Shown here: piece after piece, positions 53,571 to 64,000 of the stretch | Layout: every line of letters starts with the position of its first letter | How positions within the stretch are numbered: position 1 is the stretch's first letter | The notes under the pieces: model-generated | Seen by the model: only the letters and a program-made list of their open reading frames with translations | What the model was told of the DNA's origin: nothing | Database searches by the model: none | Program-made: the position numbers and the translations under genes | Source of the DNA: Lentibacillus halodurans | GTDB taxonomy: Bacteria > Bacillota > Bacilli > Bacillales > Amphibacillaceae | Reading direction: 5' to 3' | Assembly: GCF_900112045.1 (NCBI RefSeq) | Contig: NZ_FOJW01000002.1 | Coordinates: 69,962 to 133,961 of the forward strand | Length of the DNA stretch: 64,000 nucleotides

Positions 53571-54512
53571 ATGGGCGTCGGCCTGCTAGGTACCGGGCAT
53601 TATGTTCCGACTAATGTTGTTTCAAATAAAGATCTTGAAAAAATAGTGGATACAAACGATGAATGGATCAGGACAAGAACAGGAATTGAAGAGAGACGTA
53701 TTGCCGATGATAATATAGATACATCGGATATGGCGTTTTATGCAGCACAGAATGCATTAAAGGAAGCAAACGTAAAAGCCGAGGACTTGGACATGATCCT
53801 CGTTGCAACCGTGACGCCGGATACACCTTTTCCATCTGTTGCAAACACGCTGCAGGATAGATTAGGTGCAGGAAAAATTGCTTCAATGGATGTCAGTGCA
53901 GCTTGTGCCGGATTTATGTATGGCGTGATTACCGCTAAACAATTTATTGAAACTAGTGCCTATGAAAAAATTTTAGTGGTTGGTACTGAAAAGCTTTCCA
54001 AAATTACTGACTGGACCGATCGAAATACGTGTGTTCTGTTCGGGGACGGTGCCGGAGCGGCTGTTGTCGGACCTGTTTCGGAAGGGAAGGGCATTCTTTC
54101 ATTTGAACTTGGTTCGGATGGTTCAGGTGGAAAAGATCTCTATCAAAGTAAGGAAACAGACTATATATTTATGAATGGGCGTGAAGTGTTCAAGTTTGCT
54201 GTCCGACAAATGCCGGAATCATCGGTCAATGTTGTTGAAAAAGCCGGATATCAGAAAGAAGATGTAGACTATCTGATTCCGCACCAGGCAAACATCCGGA
54301 TTATGGAAGCAGCCCGTGAACGATTGGGTATTGCAGAAGATAAGATGGCCACTTCGGTCAAAAAGTATGGCAATACATCTTCTGCCTCTATTCCAATTGC
54401 TTTATCAGAAGGCGTCAAAAGTGGTAAAATAAAGGATAATGATTTACTCGTTCTCGTCGGTTTTGGCGGAGGATTAACGTGGGGAGCCGTTGCTTTGCAC
54501 TGGGGCCTTTAA
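53571..54512 (+). CDS. fabH: 3-oxoacyl-ACP synthase III FabH
   Basis: A 313-residue KAS III: catalytic C112 ([11 protein letters not shown]), His in IPHQANIRI and Asn in YGNTSSAS. It starts type II fatty-acid synthesis; Bacillus FabH prefers branched acyl-CoA. First gene after the FapR operator; fabF starts 29 bases later. Confidence 0.94.
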   Translation: MGVGLLGTGHYVPTNVVSNKDLEKIVDTNDEWIRTRTGIEERRIADDNIDTSDMAFYAAQNALKEANVKAEDLDMILVATVTPDTPFPSVANTLQDRLGAGKIASMDVSAACAGFMYGVITAKQFIETSAYEKILVVGTEKLSKITDWTDRNTCVLFGDGAGAAVVGPVSEGKGILSFELGSDGSGGKDLYQSKETDYIFMNGREVFKFAVRQMPESSVNVVEKAGYQKEDVDYLIPHQANIRIMEAARERLGIAEDKMATSVKKYGNTSSASIPIALSEGVKSGKIKDNDLLVLVGFGGGLTWGAVALHWGL

Positions 54513-54541
54513 TGACTTAAAAGTAAATAGGAGGAGTAGAA

Positions 54542-55792
54542 ATGGTGGAAAGAAGAGTAGTAGTTACCGGTCTCGGAACCATATCCCCTAATGGTAACGA
54601 TGTCGGTACAATGTGGGACAATGTTGTTTCCGGGAATAGCGGAATCGATGTTATAAGCCGTATTGACCACAGTGAATTGCCAGCATCTGCAGCTGCAGAG
54701 GTCAAAGATTTTGATCCGACCAATTATATGGAAAAAAAAGATTCCAGAAAGATGGATTTGTTTACGCAATATGCTGTTGCTGCGGCACGAATGGCAATTG
54801 ATGATGCAGAGCTTGCGATAGATGAAAGCAATGCCGATCGTGTTGGGGTTTGGGTCGGCTCCGGTATTGGGGGCATGGCAACCTTGGAAGATCAGCACAC
54901 CAAATTGATGGAAAAAGGACCGCGTCGAATCAGTCCGTTTTTTGTACCGATGATGATCCCGGACATGGCAGCCGGTCAAGTATCCATTCAGCTCGGTGCG
55001 AAAGGAATCAACTCTTGTACGACAACGGCCTGTGCTTCTGGTGCCAATTCAATTGGTGATGCGTACAAGGCGATTGAACGCGGAGATGCCGATTATATGA
55101 TTGCAGGTGGAACAGAAGCGCCCATTACGAACATGGCATTCGCCGGTTTTTCCGCGATGAAAGCATTGTCGACAAATGAAGATCCGAACAAGGCAAGCCG
55201 TCCGTTCGATAAAGACCGTGATGGGTTTGTCATGGGTGAAGGTGCAGGTATTGTAGTCCTGGAAACACTGGAATCCGCTATTGATCGCGGCGCACATATT
55301 TATGGCGAAATCATCGGTTACGCCGCTACAGGTGATGCTTACCATATTACGGCACCAGCAGAGAATGGGGAAGGTGCAGCACGCGCGATGCAGCAGGCTG
55401 TTCAGGATGCCGGCATTTCATTTGAAGAGGTAGATTATATCAATGCGCACGGCACAAGTACAGCTTTAAATGATAAATATGAAACCGAGGCGGTTAAAGC
55501 TGTTTTCGGTGGTCATGCAAGGAAATTGGCCTTGACATCAACGAAGGGTGTAACAGGTCATTTACTTGGTGCTGCCGGCGGACTGGAATCTGTGATTTCG
55601 GTCAAAGCGATTGATGATGGTGTCATCCCGGCAACGATGAACTACGAGACACCGGATCCGGATTGTGACCTTGATTATGTGCCGAATGAATCAAGAAAGC
55701 AGGATATTAACGTCGTTATGAGCAATTCACTTGGATTTGGCGGACATAACGCCACACTGATTTTCAAAAAATATAATGAAGGAAAAAACTGA
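54542..55792 (+). CDS. fabF: 3-oxoacyl-ACP synthase II FabF
   Basis: A 416-residue KAS II: C164 ([14 protein letters not shown]), HGTSTALND with the first His, and [12 protein letters not shown] with the second. It elongates acyl-ACP. AGGAGG precedes the start; operon with fabH. A terminator overlaps the stop. Confidence 0.95.
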   Translation: MVERRVVVTGLGTISPNGNDVGTMWDNVVSGNSGIDVISRIDHSELPASAAAEVKDFDPTNYMEKKDSRKMDLFTQYAVAAARMAIDDAELAIDESNADRVGVWVGSGIGGMATLEDQHTKLMEKGPRRISPFFVPMMIPDMAAGQVSIQLGAKGINSCTTTACASGANSIGDAYKAIERGDADYMIAGGTEAPITNMAFAGFSAMKALSTNEDPNKASRPFDKDRDGFVMGEGAGIVVLETLESAIDRGAHIYGEIIGYAATGDAYHITAPAENGEGAARAMQQAVQDAGISFEEVDYINAHGTSTALNDKYETEAVKAVFGGHARKLALTSTKGVTGHLLGAAGGLESVISVKAIDDGVIPATMNYETPDPDCDLDYVPNESRKQDINVVMSNSLGFGGHNATLIFKKYNEGKN

Positions 55793-55815
55793 CTGCTTCG
55801 GTGGTCAGTTTTTTC
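55787..55815 (+). terminator. Terminator of fabHF
   Basis: AACTGAC (55787-55793) pairs with GTCAGTT (55804-55810), followed by TTTTTC. The left arm includes the fabF stop codon. Confidence 0.85.
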
Positions 55816-56076
55816 ATGTCGTCTGTTGATATAGCGGATCAATTAATGAATTGGCCCAAATCATGTTCGAACCGGCCTTCTATAGTTGTGAAGTGGCCGA
55901 AATAATAAACCGCACAATGCGTGAAGATGGCTGTATCAGTGTGTATGACAGCCAAGCTGAAACAAACCCGACAGATTACAGCAGCCATTACCTGTCAGAA
56001 ATCAAACAATCATCATGAATCACATTCCCATGCATAAAATGAAAATAAATGACTGGACAAGCATGGGGTGTAGGCA
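55816..56076. other. Intergenic region with a possible gene remnant
   Basis: A plus-strand frame at about 55847-56018 has coding-like content (ELAQIMFEPAFYSCEVAEII, NRTMREDGCISVYDSQAETN) but no start or ribosome site and no family I recognise. It may be the 3' part of a lost gene. Nothing else is supported. Confidence 0.3.
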
Positions 56077-56283
56077 TTGATACTTATATTTCTTTTTTTG
56101 ATCGGATTTGGACTAGCTGTATCTGGTGGTGTAACGATTATTGCCTATATGAATTTTTTACCTGTTGGGGTTTCCTGGGGAGATTACTTTATTTTTCTTG
56201 CGGGACGGCCCGAATGCTACTTTTTGCCGATTGGAATCATTTTGATGGCGGTGACACTATTACGTTATCCAAGCAACCTTTAA
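56077..56283 (+). CDS. Small two-helix membrane protein, unknown
   Basis: 68 residues from a TTG start with GGGGTG upstream: MILIFLFLIGFGLAVSGGVT as the first helix, the polar NFLPVGVSWGDYFIFLAGRP, and LPIGIILMAVTLLRY as the second helix. I do not know the family. It is 92 bases upstream of yjbA on the same strand. Confidence 0.6.
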   Translation: MILIFLFLIGFGLAVSGGVTIIAYMNFLPVGVSWGDYFIFLAGRPECYFLPIGIILMAVTLLRYPSNL

Positions 56284-56375
56284 TTTCTGTTGAATCGAAT
56301 AATTTTTTTCATGATGGTCATAATGTATCTTAAATACATTTTCTTTAAATGATTCATTCAAAGCGAGGGTTGTTT

Positions 56376-57131
56376 ATGCTATATTTACACGATGTCTGGG
56401 TAAACTGGTTTGAGGGCGAAGAAAATGGTTATAGTGTCTGCTATTTTCATGAATGGCGAAAGAATGATGGAATTGAGCTGCTGGATCAGGTTCCATTATT
56501 ATACATAACTGAAGATCTGTATGAATACATCGAAAATGACATGCATGATTTGCCTGAAGAAATGATGGACCAAATATACAAACGTGCATATATGCGTAAA
56601 GGACAAGAACGTAATAGCCTTGAATGCGCAGCCGTTGTGACAGACGGGAATGATATTGTTGCATTTGATACGATCGGCTACCAGATACCAGTTCGAAAAA
56701 GCAGGCTGATCCCAAGGCAGGAGCAGCTTGTATTTGATATGATTAAAACGACGAAACCGGAATCGTTTCATTTTAATGGAAACAATGTCAAAAAAGAATA
56801 TCACATGCTTTCAATGGAACCAAAACTTGTATACGGATTGACACGTCGGGAACGTCAGCTGAAGCAACTCCTGATGATTGCGCTTGATCAGCTGAAGACA
56901 GTTGATAATCTGGAGGAACTCCGGTATTGGCTCACCGAGTGGGATCCGAAACAGTATCCTTATCTAAGATACATGGACAAGGAAACCGTTTGGGATACGT
57001 TATATGAAGGTGTGAAGTATGGATGGAGCAAATCGCATGAAGACTTATGTGGCAAACTGATTAAAGGACAGCCGTTTCTCGAGAAAATGTGGGAATTGGA
57101 GCAGGCACCGAAACAAAATACATCGAATTAA
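56376..57131 (+). CDS. yjbA: YjbA-family protein (DUF3603)
   Basis: A 251-residue soluble protein: MLYLHDVWVNWFEGEENGYS at the start, then WRKNDGIELLDQVPLL and a helical C-terminal half. Matches the YjbA/DUF3603 family, function unknown, which lies next to trpS in B. subtilis. ATG 56376 chosen for the conserved N-terminus; the upstream site is weak (GAGGGTTG). Confidence 0.85.
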   Translation: MLYLHDVWVNWFEGEENGYSVCYFHEWRKNDGIELLDQVPLLYITEDLYEYIENDMHDLPEEMMDQIYKRAYMRKGQERNSLECAAVVTDGNDIVAFDTIGYQIPVRKSRLIPRQEQLVFDMIKTTKPESFHFNGNNVKKEYHMLSMEPKLVYGLTRRERQLKQLLMIALDQLKTVDNLEELRYWLTEWDPKQYPYLRYMDKETVWDTLYEGVKYGWSKSHEDLCGKLIKGQPFLEKMWELEQAPKQNTSN

Positions 57132-57235
57132 GATACCTCATGAAACGCTAAATTTTGGCATAAAGTGCTGAAGTTCGAAAAACCGCTTAAGTTATAACAC
57201 CCATATACAATTAAATTTTGAAGAATGAAATAAAT

Positions 57236-57270
57236 AGGGTGGTCTGCAGCATTCTGCGGATCACCCTTTT
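57236..57270. terminator. Bidirectional terminator of yjbA and trpS
   Basis: AGGGTGGTCTGCAG faces CTGCGGATCACCCT (12 of 14 pairs), followed by TTTTATT on the plus strand and ATTTATTT on the minus strand. Confidence 0.88.
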
Positions 57271-57274
57271 ATTG

Positions 57275-58276
<1,002 letters not shown>

Positions 58277-58297
58277 TCACTCCTTCATTTCCATAAA

Positions 58298-58506
58298 AAA
58301 GATCCATTAATCCCATTCAAAAGGGACGAATGAACCGCGGTGCCACCCTATTTATCATGTCTGATAGTACATGATCTCTTTTGGCAAAAAGCTCCAAAGC
58401 CCAATTCCAATTTACCATAGTGCTTGTTTTCACCGGCCACAAGCTCTCTAAAGTTCTAGAGGGTAATTGTACTTTAACTCCATCATAGCTTTTATTCCTA
58501 TTTATT
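58298..58506 (-). promoter_or_regulatory. T-box riboswitch controlling trpS
   Basis: The minus-strand leader carries the AGAGAGCTTGTGG and GGTGAAAACAAGC features, an AATTGGAATTGG stretch with UGG as the likely Trp specifier, the T-box GGTGGCACCGCGG (about 58337-58349), and a terminator pairing GGTTCATT with AATGGATC, extended by GTCCC/GGGAT, then TTTTTT. Promoter: TTGAAT (58536-58541), 17 bases, TATGAT (58513-58518). The structure is read directly; the specifier position is inferred. Confidence 0.93.
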
Positions 58507-58688
58507 TTACTTATCATAACCAAAAATGAATTCAAATTCAAGTGAAAGGAGTTTGAGTACAGAAATATTAATAACAATAGTAGTGAGGGGATGGACCACA
58601 TAAATTCATGAAGATTCAGGAGCATGAGTGGATATGTTACAGTATAATAAGCTATTTATAAAGATATCGACAAAGGGGTATATTCCAG

Positions 58689-59636
58689 ATGAAGCTATTA
58701 ATCCTTGGCGCCGGGGCTATGGGGAGTTTATTTGCGGGAAAATTAAAGCAAGCCGGTATGGACGTCACGTTATACAATCGGTCGAATGACCATACCAGAG
58801 CCATACAGAATAATGGCCTGACACTAACCGATACCGATGGGAATGCCTCAACTGCTGTTCTTTCGGTTGTGACAAATCCTGCCGGGCTCACAGACAATTA
58901 TGATCTTGTTCTTGTACTCGTTAAAGCGTTTGCGACGCAAAGTGTGCTTAAAAACGTTTTACCGGCTTTACATAAAAATACACCAATTCTTACGCTGCAA
59001 AACGGAATCGGAAATATGGAAAAAATCGAGCGTCTAGCACCAGCACACGATGTGATGGTTGGTGGAACACGGGCAGGAGCAGGCATTAAAGAACCTGGAG
59101 TTGTTGTACATCGAGCATGGGGCAGCACGTTTATAGGCGTTTCCCAGCCTGGTGATAACCAAGCGTTGCTTGATAAGATTGCATTGACTTTTTCAGCAAG
59201 CGGCCTGGAAACTCATGTGTCGGAAAATGTGCAGTCCATTGTCTGGAGCAAATTACTCGTTAATGTAGCGTATAATGGATTGACAGCAGTCACAAGACTC
59301 AAAAACGGGGATACTTTACTTGTTCAGGAAGGAGAGGACATCGTGGCAAAGCTTGTTCATGAAGCGGTACAGATTGCAAAAGCCAAGAAAATACCTTTAT
59401 TGTTTGATGATCCGGCAGCTGAATGCATCCGGCTGGGCAAAGTAGAGATTGGCATGAATACATCTTCTATGCTGACAGATGTTCTCCATGAGCGCAAGAC
59501 AGAAATAGATGTGATGAATGGTGCGGTTGTGGAAGAAGGAAGAAAACACAGAATACCGACACCTTATAATGACATGATGACGAAATTAATCAAAGTCATG
59601 GAAAATACTTATCAGCATAGCGTTCATTTGGCTTAA
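58689..59636 (+). CDS. panE: 2-dehydropantoate 2-reductase PanE
   Basis: A 315-residue ketopantoate reductase: NADPH motif GAGAMG (7-12), LTLQNGIGN, VWSKLLVNVAYN with the catalytic Lys, and SSMLTDVLHERKTEID. It makes pantoate, used by PanC. Convergent with the panBCD operon. Confidence 0.9.
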   Translation: MKLLILGAGAMGSLFAGKLKQAGMDVTLYNRSNDHTRAIQNNGLTLTDTDGNASTAVLSVVTNPAGLTDNYDLVLVLVKAFATQSVLKNVLPALHKNTPILTLQNGIGNMEKIERLAPAHDVMVGGTRAGAGIKEPGVVVHRAWGSTFIGVSQPGDNQALLDKIALTFSASGLETHVSENVQSIVWSKLLVNVAYNGLTAVTRLKNGDTLLVQEGEDIVAKLVHEAVQIAKAKKIPLLFDDPAAECIRLGKVEIGMNTSSMLTDVLHERKTEIDVMNGAVVEEGRKHRIPTPYNDMMTKLIKVMENTYQHSVHLA

Positions 59637-59653
59637 TATAACTTTATATATTA

Positions 59654-59698
59654 AAGAAAACAGCCAGATTTATCGAACGAGTCAGACTGTTTTCTTTT
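59654..59698. terminator. Bidirectional terminator between panE and panD
   Basis: AAGAAAACAG pairs with CTGTTTTCTT (10 perfect pairs), with partly paired inner bases, followed by TTAC on the plus strand and TTTAATAT on the minus. Confidence 0.8.
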
Positions 59699-59725
59699 AC
59701 ACTTCTATGTTGTTAATGGTGATTC

Positions 59726-60087
59726 CTATTCCAATAGTTCGCTTACCTCATTCTTTTCATTCATAATGGTAATGAGCGGCTTATGAGCTGCTAAATCCTC
59801 ATTGGGAATGGAGAGCATAGGAAATAATAATAACGATGTCATCTTTTTGTACGAGTCTTGCTGATGCTCCATTTAGACAAACAACACCCTGATCCTCTCT
59901 CACCAGGAATAACATATGTTTCCAATCGGGCACCATTATGGTTATTGACAATTTGTACCTTCTCATGCGGTACAATGTTGACCTGATCCAAAATATCTTG
60001 ATCAATTGTTACACTGCCGACATAATTTAAATCCGCCTCTGTTACACGTGCACGATGAATTTTACTTTTCATCATAGTACGAAACAT
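59726..60087 (-). pseudogene. panD: Frameshifted aspartate 1-decarboxylase PanD
   Basis: [32 protein letters not shown] with the self-cleaving Gly-Ser, and [16 protein letters not shown] are intact. An extra base near 59888 then shifts the frame; the next frame reads [20 protein letters not shown] and SYAL. A second extra base near 59805 shifts again to [20 protein letters not shown] and the natural end at 59726. Two +1 changes in 360 bases leave no complete enzyme. The ribosome site AGAAGG is seven bases before the start and panC ends 11 bases upstream. If real, beta-alanine must come from elsewhere. Confidence 0.85.
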
Positions 60088-60098
60088 ACCGTTGCCTT

Positions 60099-60971
60099 CT
60101 AATTGTATCGGGTGATTATTTCTCCATAATTGTCGAGAATCAGATTATCGATTAATCTAGCCTTGTCAAAGTGAACAGCAGTAGCAAGTATGACCTGTTG
60201 ATCAATGGATGAAACAAATTCTAATGACGGATAGCTCAGTAACTCGACATAATCAATTTTACCCGAAATATGCTGTTCAATTGTTTTCGTTACTAGGTGA
60301 ATGATGTTATCCGGGTAATGCTCACCGTTACGGATAAGCTGTTGCCCCTGCTGTAATCCTTTATAAAGCCAAGCAGCTTCGTTTCGTTCCTGTTTGGTCA
60401 GATGAACATTGCGACTGCTTTTCGCCAGTCCATTTGCTTCCCTCACCGTTGGCAGTCCAACGAGTTCAATCGGAAAATTGAAATCATCGATTAATGCGTC
60501 CACAACGGCTGTTTGTTGGGCATCTTTCAAGCCAAAATACACTTTGTCCGGACTGATAATATGAAATAATTTCGTCAATACGGTCAGTACGCCATCAAAA
60601 TGTCCGGGACGGGAACGCCCGCATAAAACATCAGTCCGGCCTTTTATCCTCATTTGCATGAGCATTGGCTTTGGATACATTTCTGTAACGGTTGGCATGA
60701 ATAATACATCGACCCCGGCTTTTTCGGCATGAAGTGTATCAGCCTGCTCATCTTTTGGGTAACGTTCAAAATCTTCATTAGGCCCAAACTGTAACGGATT
60801 AATAAAGATACTGGCTACAACGACATCATTTTCTTTCGTCGCTTCTCGCATCAAGTTCAAGTGACCTTCATGAAGAAATCCCATTGTTGGAACAAAGCCG
60901 ATCTGTTTCTTAAGGTCCCGGTAATGTTCAATCGATTGTTTCATGTCTTGAATCGTACGTATAATTTTCAT
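60099..60971 (-). CDS. panC: Pantothenate synthetase PanC
   Basis: A 290-residue synthetase: [17 protein letters not shown] with the HIGH-like motif and the KMSKS-like [10 protein letters not shown]. It joins pantoate and beta-alanine. ATG 60971 preferred; an in-frame GTG at 60983 overlaps the GGTGGGAG ribosome site. 12 bases after panB. Confidence 0.94.
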   Translation of the reverse strand: MKIIRTIQDMKQSIEHYRDLKKQIGFVPTMGFLHEGHLNLMREATKENDVVVASIFINPLQFGPNEDFERYPKDEQADTLHAEKAGVDVLFMPTVTEMYPKPMLMQMRIKGRTDVLCGRSRPGHFDGVLTVLTKLFHIISPDKVYFGLKDAQQTAVVDALIDDFNFPIELVGLPTVREANGLAKSSRNVHLTKQERNEAAWLYKGLQQGQQLIRNGEHYPDNIIHLVTKTIEQHISGKIDYVELLSYPSLEFVSSIDQQVILATAVHFDKARLIDNLILDNYGEIITRYN

Positions 60972-60983
60972 AGATACTCCCAC

Positions 60984-61817
60984 CTAGTCACTTTCAGGCA
61001 ATGAATCTTTATTTTTGATCAAGAATAAATGACTATCAGAAGGAAAGCTTTCTTGCTTTACGTCTGAAATGTAAGCTTTCAACGCTTCTGTACCCTTTTC
61101 ATTAAAATCAGCATATGGTTTAACAAATTTAGGCAACCGCTCAACACCGTATTTCATAATATCGTGATATACAAGCACTTGTCCATCACAATCTGGTCCC
61201 GCACCAATGCCAATAGTTGGGATGTTGATAGATTCTGACACGATTGCAGCCAGTTCTGTTGGAACACATTCCAAAACGAGTGCCGCAGCTCCATGATCTG
61301 CCACTTTCTTTGCATCATCCAGAAGTTTTTTTGCGGCGGTTTTATCTTTCCCTTGAACTTTAAACCCACCGAGCACATGAACAGTTTGAGGTGTTAATCC
61401 TAAATGTGCAATAACCGGAATCCCTGCCTCTGTTAATCGTTCTATAAGGCGCAACGTTTCTTGGGATGCACCTTCAATTTTCAGACTTTGGGCATTCGTT
61501 TCCTGAAAAATCTTTTTTGCATGACGCATAGATTCTTCCAATGAGATGTGATAGGACATAAATGGCATGTCAACCGCAATGAATGTATTCGGTGCTCCCC
61601 GTTTGACTGCTTTTCCGTGGTGGATCATGTCTTCAATTTTTACCTCAACGGTTGACTCATACCCAAGGACAACCATTCCCAATGAATCACCAACGAGGAT
61701 CATATCAATGTCAGCTTGTTCTGCCTGTTTACCAGAAGGATAATCATATGCAGTGACCATGGTAATCTTGTCGTTATTTTCTTTCATATTTTTCAAATCT
61801 AATATACTAAGCATCAT
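60984..61817 (-). CDS. panB: Ketopantoate hydroxymethyltransferase PanB
   Basis: A 277-residue TIM-barrel enzyme: [42 protein letters not shown] and the catalytic Glu before ECVPTEL. It makes ketopantoate. The start (ATG 61817, or 61814) has AAGAAGGG upstream. First gene of panB-panC-panD. Confidence 0.94.
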   Translation of the reverse strand: MMLSILDLKNMKENNDKITMVTAYDYPSGKQAEQADIDMILVGDSLGMVVLGYESTVEVKIEDMIHHGKAVKRGAPNTFIAVDMPFMSYHISLEESMRHAKKIFQETNAQSLKIEGASQETLRLIERLTEAGIPVIAHLGLTPQTVHVLGGFKVQGKDKTAAKKLLDDAKKVADHGAAALVLECVPTELAAIVSESINIPTIGIGAGPDCDGQVLVYHDIMKYGVERLPKFVKPYADFNEKGTEALKAYISDVKQESFPSDSHLFLIKNKDSLPESD

Positions 61818-62175
61818 AGAACCCTTCTTTCTATATTCATAACTTAACGCCGTTTAGGATATATGGCTGTTTAGTAGACAAATATGCCTATAGAAAAATG
61901 ACATGACTTCTTTTCGATATCAAACAGCAGGGGTTACATTGCTGAAATACGATGTATCATGTTTGTTGCAAAGTTATTCGTGAAATTCACAAACATTCAT
62001 TATTGCATTCACTGATCAACTTCATTGTACTATATTTTTAGCCATGATCATAACATATGCATGTGTCAGCTATTATCTTCCAAATACTGTTGTCGTATTT
62101 TGAAATTTATTGTTCTATTAATGGTCGATTTCCTTTATAATAGATCTAAAAGGGAAAATGGGAGATTGATAGATA
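61818..62175. other. Divergent intergenic region panB / DUF4015 gene
   Basis: It should hold both promoters. I see no strong operator, hairpin or gene. Short frames here do not have ribosome sites. Confidence 0.4.
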
Positions 62176-63396
62176 ATGAAGAGAAAACACTTCATGATTA
62201 CTGTTGCAGCAATTATTCTCCTTCTTATCGCAACGGTTATACCGATTACGGCACAACAAACGAGTGGTGAGGGGACATTGAAGGCAAGTCCGCATACAGA
62301 AAAACAAACGATGCTTTCCACGATTGATACCGAACAAAAACTACAGCGTTTTACATACGATTCCGGACTTGATTTTGAATACCCGGATGCCATCAGGGGA
62401 ATTTATGTGACAGGCCCTTCAGCAGGTGGAGAGAAATTTAATAACCTCGTCAATCTAATCGATACATCCGACTTGAATGCCATGGTCATTGATATCAAAG
62501 AAGACCACGGGAACCTGACGATTAATGTCCCGGAAGACTCCCCATATAGCGATGCTGCTGTAAATTATATCGATAACCCACGGAAAATGCTCGAGTATTT
62601 AGAAGAAAAGGGGATTTATCCGATTGCCAGAATCGTCGTCTTCAAAGATTCTGTGTTGGCTGAACAACGCCCCGACCTGTCCTTTCAAAAAAATGGAAAG
62701 GTCTGGTCGAATAACAAAGGGGAGGCATTTGTCAATCCATATCAAAAGGAAGTATGGGAATATAATCTGAAAATAGCTAAACAGGCTGCCGAGCTGGGTT
62801 TTCAGGAGATCCAGTTTGATTATGTTCGTTTCCCGGAAGGATTCGAAAACAAGGACAGCGAATTAGACTATAGTCAGGGCGACTATAAAAATGAAGATAT
62901 GAGTAATGTGAAGCGGCGTGTCAAAGCAGTTACTGAATTTGTCGAATATGCCAGGGAAGAACTGGATTATTATGATGTTGATGTTTCTGTCGATATTTTT
63001 GGTTATACAGCGACAATTGAAGAAGCGCCTGGAATCGGGCAAAATTTCCCTAAAATCGCAAGCAATGTGGATGTTATTTCGTCAATGATTTATCCGAGTC
63101 ACTGGACATCCTATTTTGACATTGAATTTCCGGATAAAAAGCCATATGAAACGATAACCGAATATGTAAAAGTTGAAAATGGCATTCTCGATCAATTGGA
63201 AAATAAACCTGTATCACGCCCATGGATTCAGGACTTTGAGGCACCATGGCTCTATAGTGGGGCTCCGACTGAGTATGGCAAAGGAGAAGTGGAAGCGCAG
63301 ATTAAAGCATTAAATGAAAACGGCATAAACGAATTCTTAATTTGGAATGCCGGTAACACTTATACGGAAAATGTAGATTATACACCGATGGATTAA
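62176..63396 (+). CDS. Exported DUF4015-type putative glycoside hydrolase
   Basis: 406 residues: N-terminal signal/anchor (about 7-24), then a barrel domain with AIRGIYVTGPSAGGEKFNNL, AMVIDIKEDHGNLTI, EIQFDYVRFPEG and VSVDIFGYTA, and a conserved C-terminal FLIWNAGNTYTE. This matches the DUF4015 putative glycoside hydrolase family; the acidic residues in FDYVRFPEG and DIFGY may be catalytic. Substrate unknown; cell surface likely. GGGAG precedes the start by 11 bases. Confidence 0.85.
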   Translation: MKRKHFMITVAAIILLLIATVIPITAQQTSGEGTLKASPHTEKQTMLSTIDTEQKLQRFTYDSGLDFEYPDAIRGIYVTGPSAGGEKFNNLVNLIDTSDLNAMVIDIKEDHGNLTINVPEDSPYSDAAVNYIDNPRKMLEYLEEKGIYPIARIVVFKDSVLAEQRPDLSFQKNGKVWSNNKGEAFVNPYQKEVWEYNLKIAKQAAELGFQEIQFDYVRFPEGFENKDSELDYSQGDYKNEDMSNVKRRVKAVTEFVEYAREELDYYDVDVSVDIFGYTATIEEAPGIGQNFPKIASNVDVISSMIYPSHWTSYFDIEFPDKKPYETITEYVKVENGILDQLENKPVSRPWIQDFEAPWLYSGAPTEYGKGEVEAQIKALNENGINEFLIWNAGNTYTENVDYTPMD

Positions 63397-63470
63397 GTAC
63401 GATCACTGTGAATCTGGTGATAGTCGATATGTTTATTTTTGTCCATTGTAGTGATGGTTGTTTCTGTGCT

Positions 63471-63509
63471 AAAAAAACCGGGCTTTTTTGAATAAAACCC
63501 GGTTTTTTT
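63471..63509 (+). terminator. Terminator of the DUF4015 gene
   Basis: AAAAAAACCGGG pairs with CCCGGTTTTTTT (12 perfect pairs) across a 15-base loop; T-rich end. Confidence 0.9.
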
Positions 63510-63633
63510 AATTATAATAAGTTCATATAAAGCTAAACGGGGTAATAAAGGAGATGACAGCCTTTTAACCGGTTTAACATAAACGTCTGCTGTCGTTATA
63601 ATGGAAAAGACTACTAAACGAAGGAGTAGGTCT

Positions 63634-64000
63634 ATGAACTGGTATGAAAAATTGAACAAGTATTTCCCTGTTGAGGAGATGAAATCCAGAAAGCATATGG
63701 AAATGCTGCTGAAGGAAAAAGGGGATGTTTACCATAAAGATGAGGGACCTTACCACGTATTAATGTATGCGGAATTTGATACATTCCTTTTTATTGACTA
63801 TGTCTGGGTTTCCGCGCAATCAAGAGGACAAGGGATCGGACATAAACTGATGGAAAAGCTGAAAGAACGGAATAAACCGATTATTTTGGAAGTGGAGCCT
63901 GTTGATTATGATGATACAGATACCGGGAAACGCCTTCACTTTTATAAACGGGAAGGGTTTACTCACGCCCGTTACATTGATTATAACCGCCGATCACTGA
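63634..64000 (+). CDS. yjbC: GNAT acetyltransferase YjbC, 3' end outside the window
   Basis: At least 122 residues, open to the window edge: MNWYEKLNKYFPVEEMKSRK, then GPYHVLMYAEFDTFLFIDYV, the acetyl-CoA loop RGQGIGHKLMEKL and EVEPVDYDDTDTGKRLHFYK. It matches YjbC, which lies just before spx in B. subtilis. AAGGAG upstream; possible promoter TTTAAC, 18 bases, TATAAT (63597-63602). The rest of the gene and spx would follow. Confidence 0.88.
   Translation, partial: MNWYEKLNKYFPVEEMKSRKHMEMLLKEKGDVYHKDEGPYHVLMYAEFDTFLFIDYVWVSAQSRGQGIGHKLMEKLKERNKPIILEVEPVDYDDTDTGKRLHFYKREGFTHARYIDYNRRSL

Overview
The window reads as a chromosomal stretch of a spore-forming member of the Bacillaceae, most like the Virgibacillus/Lentibacillus/Oceanobacillus group. 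The evidence is a Firmicute-type gene set (gerP spore-coat operon, comK, ecsAB, addAB, a T-box, FapR and FadR operators, strong AGGAGG ribosome sites, GTG and TTG starts) and a gene order that follows the yhaH-to-yjbC interval of Bacillus subtilis with deletions and insertions. The genus is an inference. I see no rRNA, tRNA, CRISPR array, prophage or intact insertion sequence.

Layout. 1-6400: end of an unknown gene, yhaH, a frameshifted trpP that keeps a TRAP-type leader, hit, ecsAB, a yhaA-type amidohydrolase and a ferritin-like gene. 6400-10540: PAP2 phosphatase, liaF followed by a collapsed liaS/liaR remnant, a BdbC/thioredoxin pair and heme-degrading hmoB. 10900-16600: pbpF and the haem genes hemE-hemH-hemY. 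16800-25330: pepF, yhfH, yhfI, lplJ, lcfB, comK, a yhjD-like gene overlapping comK, yhjE and sipV. 25800-33240: the addBA helicase-nuclease. 33450-34070: remnants of a ba3-type cytochrome oxidase. 34125-36100: gerPA-F. 36300-43720: a DUF418 membrane protein, rocD, yisL, a membrane-anchored GH13-fold protein lacking all catalytic residues, a YppF-like protein, degV and yitT. 43900-47080: a NifU-N-like protein, two small unknowns, yitU, yitV, yitW. 47400-49600: mobB-moaE-moaD and a Crp/Fnr regulator. 49970-53480: uppP, an LSm-like Gly/Tyr-rich protein, yjzD, yjaV, med. 53490-58510: FapR-controlled fabH-fabF, yjbA and T-box-controlled trpS. 58690-64000: panE, the panB-panC-panD operon with broken panD, a DUF4015 protein and a partial yjbC.

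Themes. Most genes are core metabolism or envelope functions in conserved order. The more unusual content is (1) several decaying loci next to intact partners (trpP, liaSR, ba3 oxidase subunits, panD); (2) at least seven copies of a roughly 60-bp palindromic repeat, one of which adjoins an inverted repeat that encodes the last 18 residues of AddB, plus two other Bacillales-type repeats; and (3) the inactive-looking GH13 protein, the best candidate here for unexplored biology. I did not find a clear novel multi-gene defence or mobile system.
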